The notes under the pieces were generated by a model. It searched no databases. It had not been told where the DNA came from and worked only from the letters and a program-made list of their open reading frames with translations. Positions 1 to 7,283 of a stretch of 7,283 nt of DNA are shown here, one piece after another. This stretch comes from Arthrobacter sp. (GTDB lineage Bacteria; Actinomycetota; Actinomycetes; Actinomycetales; Micrococcaceae), in NCBI GenBank assembly GCA_018260285.1, contig JAGLBH010000083.1, positions 1 through 7,283 on the forward strand. Reading direction: 5' to 3'. Every line of letters starts with the position of its first letter. Positions within the stretch are counted from its first letter, which is position 1. The position numbers and the translations under genes are program-made.

Positions 1-35
1 TGGAGGCCTGGAAGGCGCTCTGCGAGACGGCCTGA
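1..35 (+). CDS. 3' end of an unidentified upstream gene (partial)
   Basis: Reading from base 3, the frame gives EAWKALCETA followed by TGA at 33-35. All ten sense codons end in G or C, the pattern of the confirmed genes here, whereas the other two forward frames look less like coding sequence. This suggests the C-terminal tail of a gene on the same strand, ending about 90 bases before the lipoprotein gene. Ten residues are too few to name a family. The frame could also be chance in such GC-rich DNA. Confidence 0.4.
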   Translation, partial: EAWKALCETA

Positions 36-58
36 GGGCGCAGAATAGCTCTGATTTC

Positions 59-71
59 TGGGAAGTTCCCA
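59..71. promoter_or_regulatory. 13-base perfect palindrome, candidate operator
   Basis: The sequence TGGGAAGTTCCCA is perfectly symmetrical around a central G at 65. It lies 12 bases upstream of the TATACT element, where a -35 hexamer would be, and no recognisable -35 box is present there. A regulator dimer bound here would either block RNA polymerase or substitute for the missing -35 contact. That role is inferred from position and symmetry. I cannot assign a regulator family. Confidence 0.45.
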
Positions 72-83
72 TGAGCTCTCAGG

Positions 84-89
84 TATACT
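84..89 (+). promoter_or_regulatory. Candidate -10 box of the nucleoside-uptake operon
   Basis: TATACT matches the bacterial -10 consensus TATAAT at five of six positions and sits in a locally AT-richer stretch (about 84-113) of otherwise GC-rich DNA. Transcription would begin near 96-97, giving a leader of about 30 bases before the GTG at 127. The hexamers 17-18 bases upstream (around 60-67) do not resemble TTGACA, so the promoter may be weak or activator-dependent. It is the only convincing promoter seen ahead of the four transporter genes. Confidence 0.5.
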
Positions 90-116
90 GGGATGGTTTT
101 ATTCTTCCCTTTCGTT

Positions 117-120
117 GGAG
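117..120 (+). promoter_or_regulatory. Ribosome binding site that fixes the lipoprotein start
   Basis: GGAG lies six bases before the GTG at 127. The alternative in-frame TTG at 115 overlaps this element and has only pyrimidine-rich sequence upstream, so the GTG is the better start. Confidence 0.65.
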
Positions 121-126
121 CCTTCT

Positions 127-1215
127 GTGAAAATCTCGAACCGCCGCGCCACCCAGTCCGCCGCCCTTCTCACCCTCGGAGCCCTCGCGCTCTCTGCGTG
201 CTCGGCCCCGCCGGCGGACAACGCCGCCAAGAGCACCGCCAAGGACTACACCGGCTGCATCGTCTCTGACGCCGGCGGCTTCGACGACCAGTCCTTCAAC
301 CAGTCCTCCTACACGGGCCTCCAGCAGGCCGTGAAGGACTACGGCATCAAGATGAAGAAGGCCGAGTCGAAGGCCAAGAGCGACTTCGTCCCGAACATCC
401 AGCAGATGATGACGGCCAAGTGCAACCTCACCGTGACGGTCGGCTTCCTGCTCTCCGACGCGACGAAGGCCGCTGCCGCCGCCAACCCGAAGTCGCACTT
501 CGCGATCATCGACGACGCCAGCATCAAGGCCGACAACGTCAAGCCGATCATCTACGACACGGCTCAGGCCGCTTTCCTCGCAGGCTACGCCGCAGCGGCC
601 CAGTCGAAGACCGGCAAGGTCGGCACCTACGGCGGCATCAACATCCCGACCGTGACGATCTTCATGGACGGCTTCGCCGACGGCGTCAAGTACTACAACG
701 AGAAGAAGGGCAAGAACGTCCAGCTCCTCGGGTGGGACAAGGCCAAGCAGACCGGCACCTTCACGAACACGTTCGACGTGGTCCAGGAGGGCACCAAGGC
801 CACGAACAACCTCATCGACGCCGGCGCAGACGTCATCATGCCGGTGGCCGGCCCGCTGGCCCAGGGCACGGGCGACGCAGCCCTCGCCGCCAACAAGGCC
901 GGCAAGAGCGTCTCCGTCGTCTGGGTCGACTCGGACGGAACGATCACGGCTCCCAAGTACAAGTCCGTCATCCTGACCTCCGTCGTCAAGACGATGGACA
1001 AGGCCGTGGAGGACGTCATCAAGGCGGACATCGACGGCAAGTTCACCGCTGAGCCGTACGTGGGCACCCTGAAGAACGGCGGCACCGTGCTTGCCCCGTT
1101 CCACGACTTCGACTCGAAGGTCTCCGATGAGACGAAGAAGGAGATCGAGGCCGCCAAGCAGGACATCATCGACGGCAAGATCACGGTCGAGTCCAAGGCT
1201 TCGCCGAAGGCCTGA
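127..1215 (+). CDS. BMP-family nucleoside-binding lipoprotein of an ABC importer
   Basis: This is the extracytoplasmic substrate-binding component (362 aa) of the importer encoded by the next three genes. It is anchored to the outer face of the membrane and probably binds nucleosides. Residues 1-25 form a lipoprotein signal: KISNRR basic start, a hydrophobic core, then the lipobox LSAC with the lipidated Cys at 25. The family hallmark DAGGFDDQSFN is at 48-58. The YGG near 170, the VAGPLAQGTGDAA stretch near 240 and WVDSDG at 266-271 match the two-lobed Bmp/PnrA/NupN fold. Length is usual for the family. The GTG start is chosen for its GGAG and because it leaves a clean signal peptide; a TTG at 115 would add four residues. 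Nucleoside specificity is inferred from the family and from the cdd, deoA and add neighbours. Which nucleosides are preferred cannot be read from the sequence. Confidence 0.93.
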   Translation: MKISNRRATQSAALLTLGALALSACSAPPADNAAKSTAKDYTGCIVSDAGGFDDQSFNQSSYTGLQQAVKDYGIKMKKAESKAKSDFVPNIQQMMTAKCNLTVTVGFLLSDATKAAAAANPKSHFAIIDDASIKADNVKPIIYDTAQAAFLAGYAAAAQSKTGKVGTYGGINIPTVTIFMDGFADGVKYYNEKKGKNVQLLGWDKAKQTGTFTNTFDVVQEGTKATNNLIDAGADVIMPVAGPLAQGTGDAALAANKAGKSVSVVWVDSDGTITAPKYKSVILTSVVKTMDKAVEDVIKADIDGKFTAEPYVGTLKNGGTVLAPFHDFDSKVSDETKKEIEAAKQDIIDGKITVESKASPKA

Positions 1216-1235
1216 TCCCTCTCGCTCTCACCGAC

Positions 1236-1260
1236 GAGCCGCGCTGTCCCGGAGCGGTTC
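1236..1260 (+). other. Intercistronic hairpin between lipoprotein and ATPase genes
   Basis: GAGCCGC (1236-1242) can pair with GCGGTTC (1254-1260) in the RNA, giving a 7-base stem with one G-U pair and an 11-base loop. No run of T follows, so it is not a standard intrinsic terminator. Hairpins after the binding-protein gene often protect its message or reduce transcription of the membrane genes. That role is inferred here. Confidence 0.35.
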
Positions 1261-1287
1261 ACTCAGACAAGGATGGCGACACTCGTC

Positions 1288-2828
1288 ATGAAGCTTGAGC
1301 TTGACAACATCACCAAGCGCTTCGGCGCCTTCGCGGCCAACGAGGACATCTCGCTGGTCGTCGAAGAGGGCCAGGTCCACTCTCTCCTCGGGGAGAACGG
1401 GGCTGGCAAGTCCACCCTCATGAACGTGCTCTACGGGCTCTACGAGCCCACTGAGGGCCGGATCCTCCTCGACGGCCAGCCGGTCTCCTTCGCCGGCCCC
1501 GGGGACGCGATGCGCGCGGGGATCGGCATGGTGCACCAGCACTTCATGCTCGTTCCGGTGTTCACCGTGGCAGAGAACGTGGCGCTCGGCGACGAGGACG
1601 TCAAGGGTCTCGGGACCCTCGACCTCGCGACGACGCGGCGCCGCATCCGGGAGATCTCGGATCGCTACGGGTTCGCGGTGGACCCGGACGCCGTCGTCGA
1701 AGACCTCTCCGTAGGCGCGCAGCAGCGCGTGGAGATCGTCAAGGCGCTCGTCCGCAACGCGAAGATCCTCATTCTCGACGAGCCGACCGCTGTGCTCACG
1801 CCCCAGGAGACCGACGAGCTCATGGGGATCATCCGCCAGCTCACGGAGGACGGCACGTCCGTCCTCTTCATCTCGCACAAGCTGCGGGAGGTCAAGGCGA
1901 TCTCGGACGTCATCACGGTGATCCGCCGCGGTCGCGTGGTCGGGACGGTCAGCCCCGAGGCGACGACGAGCGAGCTCGCCGCCGCCATGGTGGGCCGCTC
2001 CGTCTCGCTCTCCCTCGACAAGAACCCGCCGACGGTGGGGGAGGAGACCTTCACGGTCGAGAACCTCTCGGTGGCGGACGCCCAGGGGCGCCTGCTCCTC
2101 AACGGGGTGTCCTTCGGGGTGCGCCAGGGCGAGATCCTGGGCGTCGCGGGCGTCCAGGGCAACGGCCAGACCGAGCTGACGGAGGCCATCCTCGGCCTCC
2201 AGGAGCATGTCACGGGGTCGGTGAGGCTCCACGGCAAGGAGCTCGTCGGCGAGTCCGTGCGCAGCACGCTCGACGCGGGCGTGGGCTTCGTTCCGGAGGA
2301 CCGTCAGACGGATGGACTCGTCGGCTCCTTCAGCGTGGCCGAGAATCTCATCCTGGACCGGTCTGACGACTCGGCCTTCGTCCGCGGAGGCACCCTCAAC
2401 CGGGCCGCCATCGCGAAGAACGCGGAGGAGAAGATCCGGGAGTTCGACATCCGGACGCAGTCCCCGGAGCACACGGCCTCGACGCTCTCCGGCGGCAACC
2501 AGCAGAAGATCGTCATGGCCCGCGAGCTGAGCCGGCCCCTCAAGCTCTTCATCGCCTCGCAGCCCACGCGCGGCGTGGATGTGGGGTCCATCGAGTTCCT
2601 CCACCGCCGGATCGTCCAGGAGCGTGACGCGGGCACGCCCGTGCTCATCGTCTCCACGGAGCTCGACGAGATCCTCGAGCTCTCCGACCGGATCGCCGTT
2701 CTCTACGCGGGCCGCCTTATGGGCATCGTCCCCGCGGGCACGAGCCGCGATCAGCTGGGCCTCATGATGGCCGGCATGACCGCCGAGGAAGCCAGCGCCT
2801 CACTTCTTACCACCTCGCAGGAGGCACG

Positions 2829-2832
<4 letters not shown>
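1288..2832 (+). CDS. Nucleoside ABC importer ATPase with two ABC domains
   Basis: This cytoplasmic protein (514 aa) powers the importer and carries two fused nucleotide-binding domains, as in NupO/YufO and RbsA-type ATPases. Domain 1 has Walker A GENGAGKST (35-43), Q-loop Gln84, signature LSVGAQQ (140-146), Walker B ILILDEP (D164, E165) and the switch His197. Domain 2 has a degenerate Walker A, GVQGNGQTE (288-296), with Gln294 instead of Lys. It keeps a full signature, LSGGNQQ (400-406), but Walker B reads FIASQP (S424, Q425) and Thr457 replaces the switch His. One working ATP site (domain 1 Walker motifs plus domain 2 signature) and one degenerate site are expected, which fits what I recall of this family. 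The ATG at 1288 gives the familiar MKLEL start. An ATG at 1273 would add MATLV, and neither start has an ideally spaced ribosome site (AAGGA at 1269-1273). The gene ends in a 4-base overlap with the next. Confidence 0.93.
2819..2824 (+). promoter_or_regulatory. Strong ribosome binding site for permease 1
   Basis: AGGAGG lies four bases before the ATG at 2829, inside the last codons of the ATPase gene. It is the best Shine-Dalgarno match in the window and, with the ATGA overlap, supports both the start and translational coupling. Confidence 0.7.
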
Positions 2833-4093
<1,261 letters not shown>

Positions 4094-4097
<4 letters not shown>

Positions 4098-5404
4098 GCT
4101 CCCAGGCTTCAACCACACAGCCCGTCCGGCAGGCGGCCGCGTCCGCACCGGCCGAGCGCGTCGTCGTCAAGAACTTCAAGACCCCGATCCTCCTGGCCGT
4201 CATGGCTGCGGTGGCGCTCTTCGGGTTCGCGCTGACGGGCACGGACGCGCGCAGCGCCTTCGACCTCAGCCAGGAGTCCGACAGGATCCAGCTGGCCCCG
4301 CTCACGTTCCAGTCGCTCCCGGTGCTCTGGGCTCTCGGCGCGCTCCTGGCAGCCCTGGCAGGGTTCGCCTTCTGGAGGATGAACTCCACGGGCACGGTGC
4401 CCGGATGGGTTCTCGCCGTCGGCGCCTTCCTGCTGCTCGCGAGCTTCCTCGTCTGGCTCGTGGCCGGCTCGGGCGCCAAGCACCTCAGCCTCGCAGGCCT
4501 CTTCATCACGGCCATGCCGATCATCGTGCCCATCGCCTTCGGTTCCCTCTCCGGCGTGCTGGGCGAGCGGGCCGGCGTCGTGAACATCGCCATCGAGGGG
4601 CAGCTGCTCGCGGGGGCCTTCAGCGCGGCGCTCGTCTCCAGCCTGACCCAGAACGCCTACGCAGGCGTGGCCGCAGCGGCCGTCTCCGGCGGCGTGGTGG
4701 CGGCGCTCCTCGCGCTCTTCGCGATCCGCTACCAGGTCAACCAGATCATCGTGGGCGTGGTGCTCAACGTGCTCGTCTCGGGCCTCACGGGCTTCTTCTT
4801 CGACGCCCTCATGCGCGAGGACGGCACCGCGAAGTACAACACCCCCAAGGGGCTGGACGCCGTGCCGATCCCCGTCCTCAAGGACATCCCGATCCTGGGC
4901 CCGACCTTCTTCAACCAGTCCCTCCTCGGGTACGCGCTCCTCGCGGCCGTCGCCGTCACCTGGTTCGCCCTCTTCAAGACCCGCTGGGGCCTGCGCGTCC
5001 GCGCTGTGGGCGAGCACCCCAAGGCCGCAGACACCCTCGGCGTCAATGTCAACCGGACCCGCTGGCGCAACGTCCTCCTCGGGGGCCTCGTGGCGGGCCT
5101 CGGCGGCTCGTACTTCACCCTCGTGGCCACGAGCGCCTTCTCCAAGGAGATGACCGGCGGCCTCGGCTTCATCGCCCTCGCCGCCATGATCTTCGGCCGG
5201 TGGAACCCCGTGGGAGCCTTCTTCGCCGCGGTCCTCTTCGGGGTGGCGGGCAACCTCGCCTCGATCGTCTCCATTGCGAAGTCCCCCGTGGACAGCTCCT
5301 ACCTCGCGATGCTGCCCTACGCGCTGACCATCCTCGCCGTCTCCGGACTCGTGGGCCGCACGAGGCCCCCGGCCGCGTCCGGCGAGCCCTACACGAAGGG
5401 CTGA
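4094..5404 (+). CDS. Nucleoside ABC importer permease 2 (BPD_transp_2 family, NupQ/YufQ-like)
   Basis: This is the second membrane subunit of the importer (436 aa), the partner of permease 1. The diagnostic motif GERAGVVNIAIEGQ is at 157-170. NQIIVGVVLNVLVSG (216-230), VRAVGEHPKAADTLGV (302-317, the likely ATPase-facing loop) and GFIALAAMIFGRWNPVGAF (358-376) also fit. Hydrophobic segments lie near 31-49, 77-93, 105-124, 133-150, 165-183, 190-210, 216-235, 277-293, 326-345, 357-392 and 405-421. Three of these precede the core and make the protein longer than the roughly 300-residue Firmicutes versions, an extension I recall as common in actinobacteria. The start overlaps the previous stop (ATGA), and only weak AGG elements (4082-4089) precede it, so translation probably depends on coupling. 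The stop lies three bases before cdd and in the same frame. Confidence 0.92.
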
Positions 5405-5407
5405 CCC

Positions 5408-5818
5408 GTGCGCCTGCTGCCTGTCACCGATCAGACGTGGGACACCCTCTGCGACGCCGCCGCCGAGGCCATGTCCCGGGCCTACGCCCCGTACTCCGGG
5501 TTTCCCGTGGGCGCGGCGGCTCTGACCGACGACGGGCGCGTCGTCTCCGGATGCAACGTGGAGAACGCGGCCTATGGCGTGACCCTCTGCGCCGAGTGCT
5601 CCCTCATCTCGGAGCTCTTCGCCACCGGCGGGGGAACCCTCCGGGCCTTCGCCTGCGTCAACGCGGAGGCCGAGCCCCTGGCCCCCTGCGGCCGCTGCCG
5701 CCAGCTCCTCTGGGAGCACAAGGGGCCTGAGCTGCTCGTGCTGACGGCGGCCGGCGTCGTCACGATGGAGCAGCTGCTCCCCGGCGCCTTCGGCCCGGAA
5801 TCCCTCACCCTCTCCTGA
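5408..5818 (+). CDS. cdd: Cytidine deaminase
   Basis: This cytoplasmic zinc enzyme hydrolyses cytidine and deoxycytidine to uridine and deoxyuridine plus ammonia, feeding the phosphorylase encoded next. At 136 aa it is the short, homotetrameric type. Zinc and catalytic residues are visible: Cys61 and Glu63 in TLCAEC, and Cys94 and Cys97 in PCGRCRQ (94-99). The substrate-binding stretch GCNVENAAYG is at 48-57, preceded by the conserved AYAPYSGFPVGAA. The residue after CAE is Cys64, where the Bacillus enzyme has Arg (CAER); CAEC is what I recall in Mycobacterium. The GTG start has GAAGGG seven bases upstream, inside the end of permease 2. Start and stop positions show tight operon packing. The stop falls inside the first copy of an 18-base tandem repeat. 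Confidence 0.95.
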   Translation: MRLLPVTDQTWDTLCDAAAEAMSRAYAPYSGFPVGAAALTDDGRVVSGCNVENAAYGVTLCAECSLISELFATGGGTLRAFACVNAEAEPLAPCGRCRQLLWEHKGPELLVLTAAGVVTMEQLLPGAFGPESLTLS

Positions 5819-5849
5819 ATCACCCGCTGAACCTGATTCACCCGCCGAA
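5814..5849 (+). repeat. Tandem 18-base duplication spanning the cdd-deoA junction
   Basis: CCTGAATCACCCGCTGAA (5814-5831) is followed directly by CCTGATTCACCCGCCGAA (5832-5849), identical at 16 of 18 positions. The first copy contains the cdd stop TGA (5816-5818). The second contains another TGA in the same frame (5834-5836) and runs into the deoA ribosome binding site. The unit is six codons long and makes up most of the gap between the genes. A local slippage duplication is the simplest explanation. Confidence 0.75.
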
Positions 5850-5853
5850 AGGA
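5847..5853 (+). promoter_or_regulatory. Ribosome binding site of deoA
   Basis: GAAAGGA sits six bases before the ATG at 5860 and supports that start. Its first three bases are the end of the second tandem-repeat copy. Confidence 0.6.
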
Positions 5854-5859
5854 ACCCCC

Positions 5860-7146
5860 ATGGCCGAGTCATTCGACGCCGTCGACATCATCCGCGTCAA
5901 GCGAGACCGCGGCACGCTCACCCCCGAGCAGATCGACTGGACCATTGACGCCTACACGCGCGGGGTCATCGCGGACGAGCAGATGTCCGCGCTGAACATG
6001 GCGATCCTCCTCAACGGGATGAACCGCGAGGAGATCTCCCGGTGGACGGCCGCCATGATCGCCTCGGGCGAGCGCATGGACTTCTCGGCCCTCGGCAAGC
6101 CGACCGCGGACAAGCACTCGACGGGCGGCGTGGGGGACAAGATCACCCTCCCGCTCGCGCCCCTCGTGGCGGTCTTCGGCGTGGCGGTTCCGCAGCTCTC
6201 CGGCCGGGGACTCGGCCACACGGGCGGCACCCTGGACAAGCTCGAGTCCATCCCCGGCTGGCGCGCGGCCCTCTCCAATGAGGAGATGATGGACGTCCTC
6301 CGCGATCCCGGCGCCGTCATCTGCGCGGCGGGCGCAGGCCTGGCCCCGGCGGACAAGAAGCTCTACGCGCTCCGGGACGTCACCGGCACGGTCGAGGCGA
6401 TCCCGCTCATCGCCAGCTCCATCATGAGCAAGAAGATCGCCGAGGGCACGGGCGCGCTAGTGCTCGACGTCAAGTGCGGCTCCGGCGCCTTCATGAAGAG
6501 CGAGGAGGACGCCCGGGAGCTCGCCCGCACGATGGTGGACCTCGGCAAGGACGCGGGCGTGAACACCGTGGCGCTCCTGACGAACATGAACGTCCCGCTG
6601 GGCCTCACCGCGGGCAACGCCATCGAGGTGGAGGAGTCTGTCGAGGTGCTCGCCGGGGGAGGGCCGGCCGACGTCGTCGAGCTCACCGTGGCCCTCGCCG
6701 AGGAGATGCTCTCCGCAGCGGGCGTGCGCGACGCCGACGTGCGAGCCGCCCTCCAGGACGGCCGCGCGATGGACGTGTGGAAGAGGATGATCTCCGCCCA
6801 GGGCGGGGACCCCGACGCCGCGCTGCCCGTGGCCCGCGAGTCCCACGTCATCACGGCGGACCGTGACGGCTACCTCTCCGAGCTCGACGCGATGAGCGTG
6901 GGCGTGGCCGCGTGGCGTCTTGGCGCAGGCCGTGCCCGCAAGGAGGATCCGGTGCAGGCCGGGGCCGGCGTGCGCATGCACGCCAAGCCGGGCGACCCCG
7001 TCAAGGCCGGGCAGCCGCTCCTGACGCTTCTGACGGACACCCCGGAGAAGTTCGCGCGCGCCGAGGAGGCGCTGGCCGGCGGATGGGCCATCTCCCCGGA
7101 GAAGCCGGAGGGCCTCACGCCGCTCATCCTGGACCGCATCTCCTGA
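5860..7146 (+). CDS. deoA: Thymidine/pyrimidine-nucleoside phosphorylase
   Basis: This cytoplasmic enzyme (428 aa) cleaves thymidine, and possibly (deoxy)uridine, with phosphate to give the free base and (deoxy)ribose-1-phosphate. It belongs to nucleoside phosphorylase family II and is close to the usual length of 430-440 aa. The N-terminal helical part carries the phosphate motif DKHSTGGVGDK (84-94). The family signature SGRGLGHTGGTLDKLES is at 114-130. Arg172, Ser187 and Lys191 occupy the positions of the pyrimidine-binding residues Arg171, Ser186 and Lys190 of the E. coli enzyme, as I recall them. The C-terminal domain (about 340-428) contains the expected HAKPGDPVKAGQPL stretch. Gln112 sits where E. 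coli thymidine phosphorylase has Met and Bacillus pyrimidine-nucleoside phosphorylase has Lys, so thymidine-only versus broad specificity is unclear. The gene follows cdd by 41 bases and can use its product. Confidence 0.95.
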   Translation: MAESFDAVDIIRVKRDRGTLTPEQIDWTIDAYTRGVIADEQMSALNMAILLNGMNREEISRWTAAMIASGERMDFSALGKPTADKHSTGGVGDKITLPLAPLVAVFGVAVPQLSGRGLGHTGGTLDKLESIPGWRAALSNEEMMDVLRDPGAVICAAGAGLAPADKKLYALRDVTGTVEAIPLIASSIMSKKIAEGTGALVLDVKCGSGAFMKSEEDARELARTMVDLGKDAGVNTVALLTNMNVPLGLTAGNAIEVEESVEVLAGGGPADVVELTVALAEEMLSAAGVRDADVRAALQDGRAMDVWKRMISAQGGDPDAALPVARESHVITADRDGYLSELDAMSVGVAAWRLGAGRARKEDPVQAGAGVRMHAKPGDPVKAGQPLLTLLTDTPEKFARAEEALAGGWAISPEKPEGLTPLILDRIS

Positions 7147-7174
7147 GACAGCGGCCCCGGTGAGAGAGTAGAAT
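7145..7174 (+). promoter_or_regulatory. Candidate promoter for a leaderless add transcript
   Basis: TAGAAT at 7169-7174 matches the -10 consensus at five of six positions. GAGACA at 7145-7150, overlapping the deoA stop, matches TTGACA at four of six, with an 18-base spacer. The predicted start of transcription, about seven bases after the -10, coincides with the GTG at 7182. No separate Shine-Dalgarno element is properly spaced: GAGG (7178-7181) touches the GTG. Leaderless genes with a -10 at this distance are common in actinobacteria. Confidence 0.5.
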
Positions 7175-7181
7175 TCTGAGG

Positions 7182-7283
7182 GTGAATAGCCCCCAGGATT
7201 TCTCGCCCACCCCCACCTTCGAAGACCTCCCGAAGGTCTCCCTCCACGATCATCTGGACGGCGGTCTGCGGCCGGAGACGATC
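7182..7283 (+). CDS. add: Adenosine deaminase, N-terminal part (runs off the window)
   Basis: The 34 visible codons encode a short leader followed by LPKVSLHDHLDGGLRPETI. His22 and His24 of the HDH motif are the first two zinc ligands of adenosine deaminases, and HxHLDG followed by LRPET is characteristic of the family. The cytoplasmic enzyme would convert (deoxy)adenosine to (deoxy)inosine, opening the purine branch of salvage from the same importer. The GTG at 7182 is the only plausible in-frame start, because a stop lies at 7161-7163 and no ATG follows in the visible part. It lies 35 bases after deoA and may have its own promoter. The remaining zinc ligands and catalytic residues are outside the window, so intactness cannot be judged. 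Confidence 0.88.
   Translation, partial: MNSPQDFSPTPTFEDLPKVSLHDHLDGGLRPETI

Noticed and set aside
72..81. Second small palindrome TGAGCTCTCA near the promoter
   Set aside because: Four-base arms are too short to stand out from chance in this composition.
115..126. TTG at 115 as the lipoprotein start
   Set aside because: It overlaps the GGAG that is well spaced for the GTG at 127 and has no ribosome site of its own.
1228..2604. Minus-strand open frame of 458 codons opposite the ATPase gene
   Set aside because: Same antisense composition; the plus strand carries the full set of ABC motifs.
5816..5840. Inverted repeat TGAATCA/TGATTCA as a terminator or operator
   Set aside because: The symmetry follows automatically from two tandem copies of a unit containing TGANTCA; the stem would be AT-rich and weak, with no T-run.
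4109..5872. Minus-strand open frame of 587 codons opposite permease 2 and cdd
   Set aside because: It lies opposite two well-recognised genes, is dominated by Gly, Glu, Arg, Asp and His as antisense frames of GC-rich genes are, and shows no family motif.
7147..7181. Terminator between deoA and add
   Set aside because: No stable stem followed by T residues is visible in these 35 bases.

Overview
The window reads as high-GC actinobacterial DNA, probably from an Actinomycetota member of the Micrococcaceae type. Third codon positions are almost all G or C, several genes start with GTG, and the long open frames in other reading frames are what high GC produces. The taxonomic placement is inferred from base composition, protein flavour and gene order as I remember it; no search was run.

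Layout, all genes on the + strand. Positions 1-35 hold what looks like the last codons of an unidentified upstream gene. A 91-base gap (36-126) carries a -10-like element (TATACT) and, where a -35 box should be, a perfect 13-base palindrome. Next come four genes for an ABC importer of the BMP/nucleoside type: a substrate-binding lipoprotein (127-1215), a double-domain ATPase (1288-2832) and two membrane permeases (2829-4097 and 4094-5404). The last three are joined by 4-base ATGA overlaps. Three bases after the second permease begins cytidine deaminase (cdd, 5408-5818). Thymidine/pyrimidine-nucleoside phosphorylase (deoA, 5860-7146) follows. The first 34 codons of adenosine deaminase (add, 7182 to the window edge) close the window.

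Together the genes form a nucleoside uptake and salvage operon. The lipoprotein captures nucleosides outside the membrane and the ATPase plus two permeases import them. Cytidine deaminase turns (deoxy)cytidine into (deoxy)uridine, and the phosphorylase splits thymidine or (deoxy)uridine with phosphate into base plus (deoxy)ribose-1-phosphate. Adenosine deaminase starts the purine branch by making inosine. The arrangement matches the Bacillus nupNOPQ-type transporters linked to catabolic enzymes.

I found no mobile element, CRISPR array, RNA gene or unrecognised gene family. The window is a well-ordered version of a known system. The points that merit a second look are regulatory or fine-scale: the palindrome at the operon promoter, a probable leaderless promoter for add, an 18-base tandem duplication between cdd and deoA, a hairpin between the lipoprotein and ATPase genes, an in-frame TGA-C junction between permease 2 and cdd, and a few family-specific active-site substitutions.
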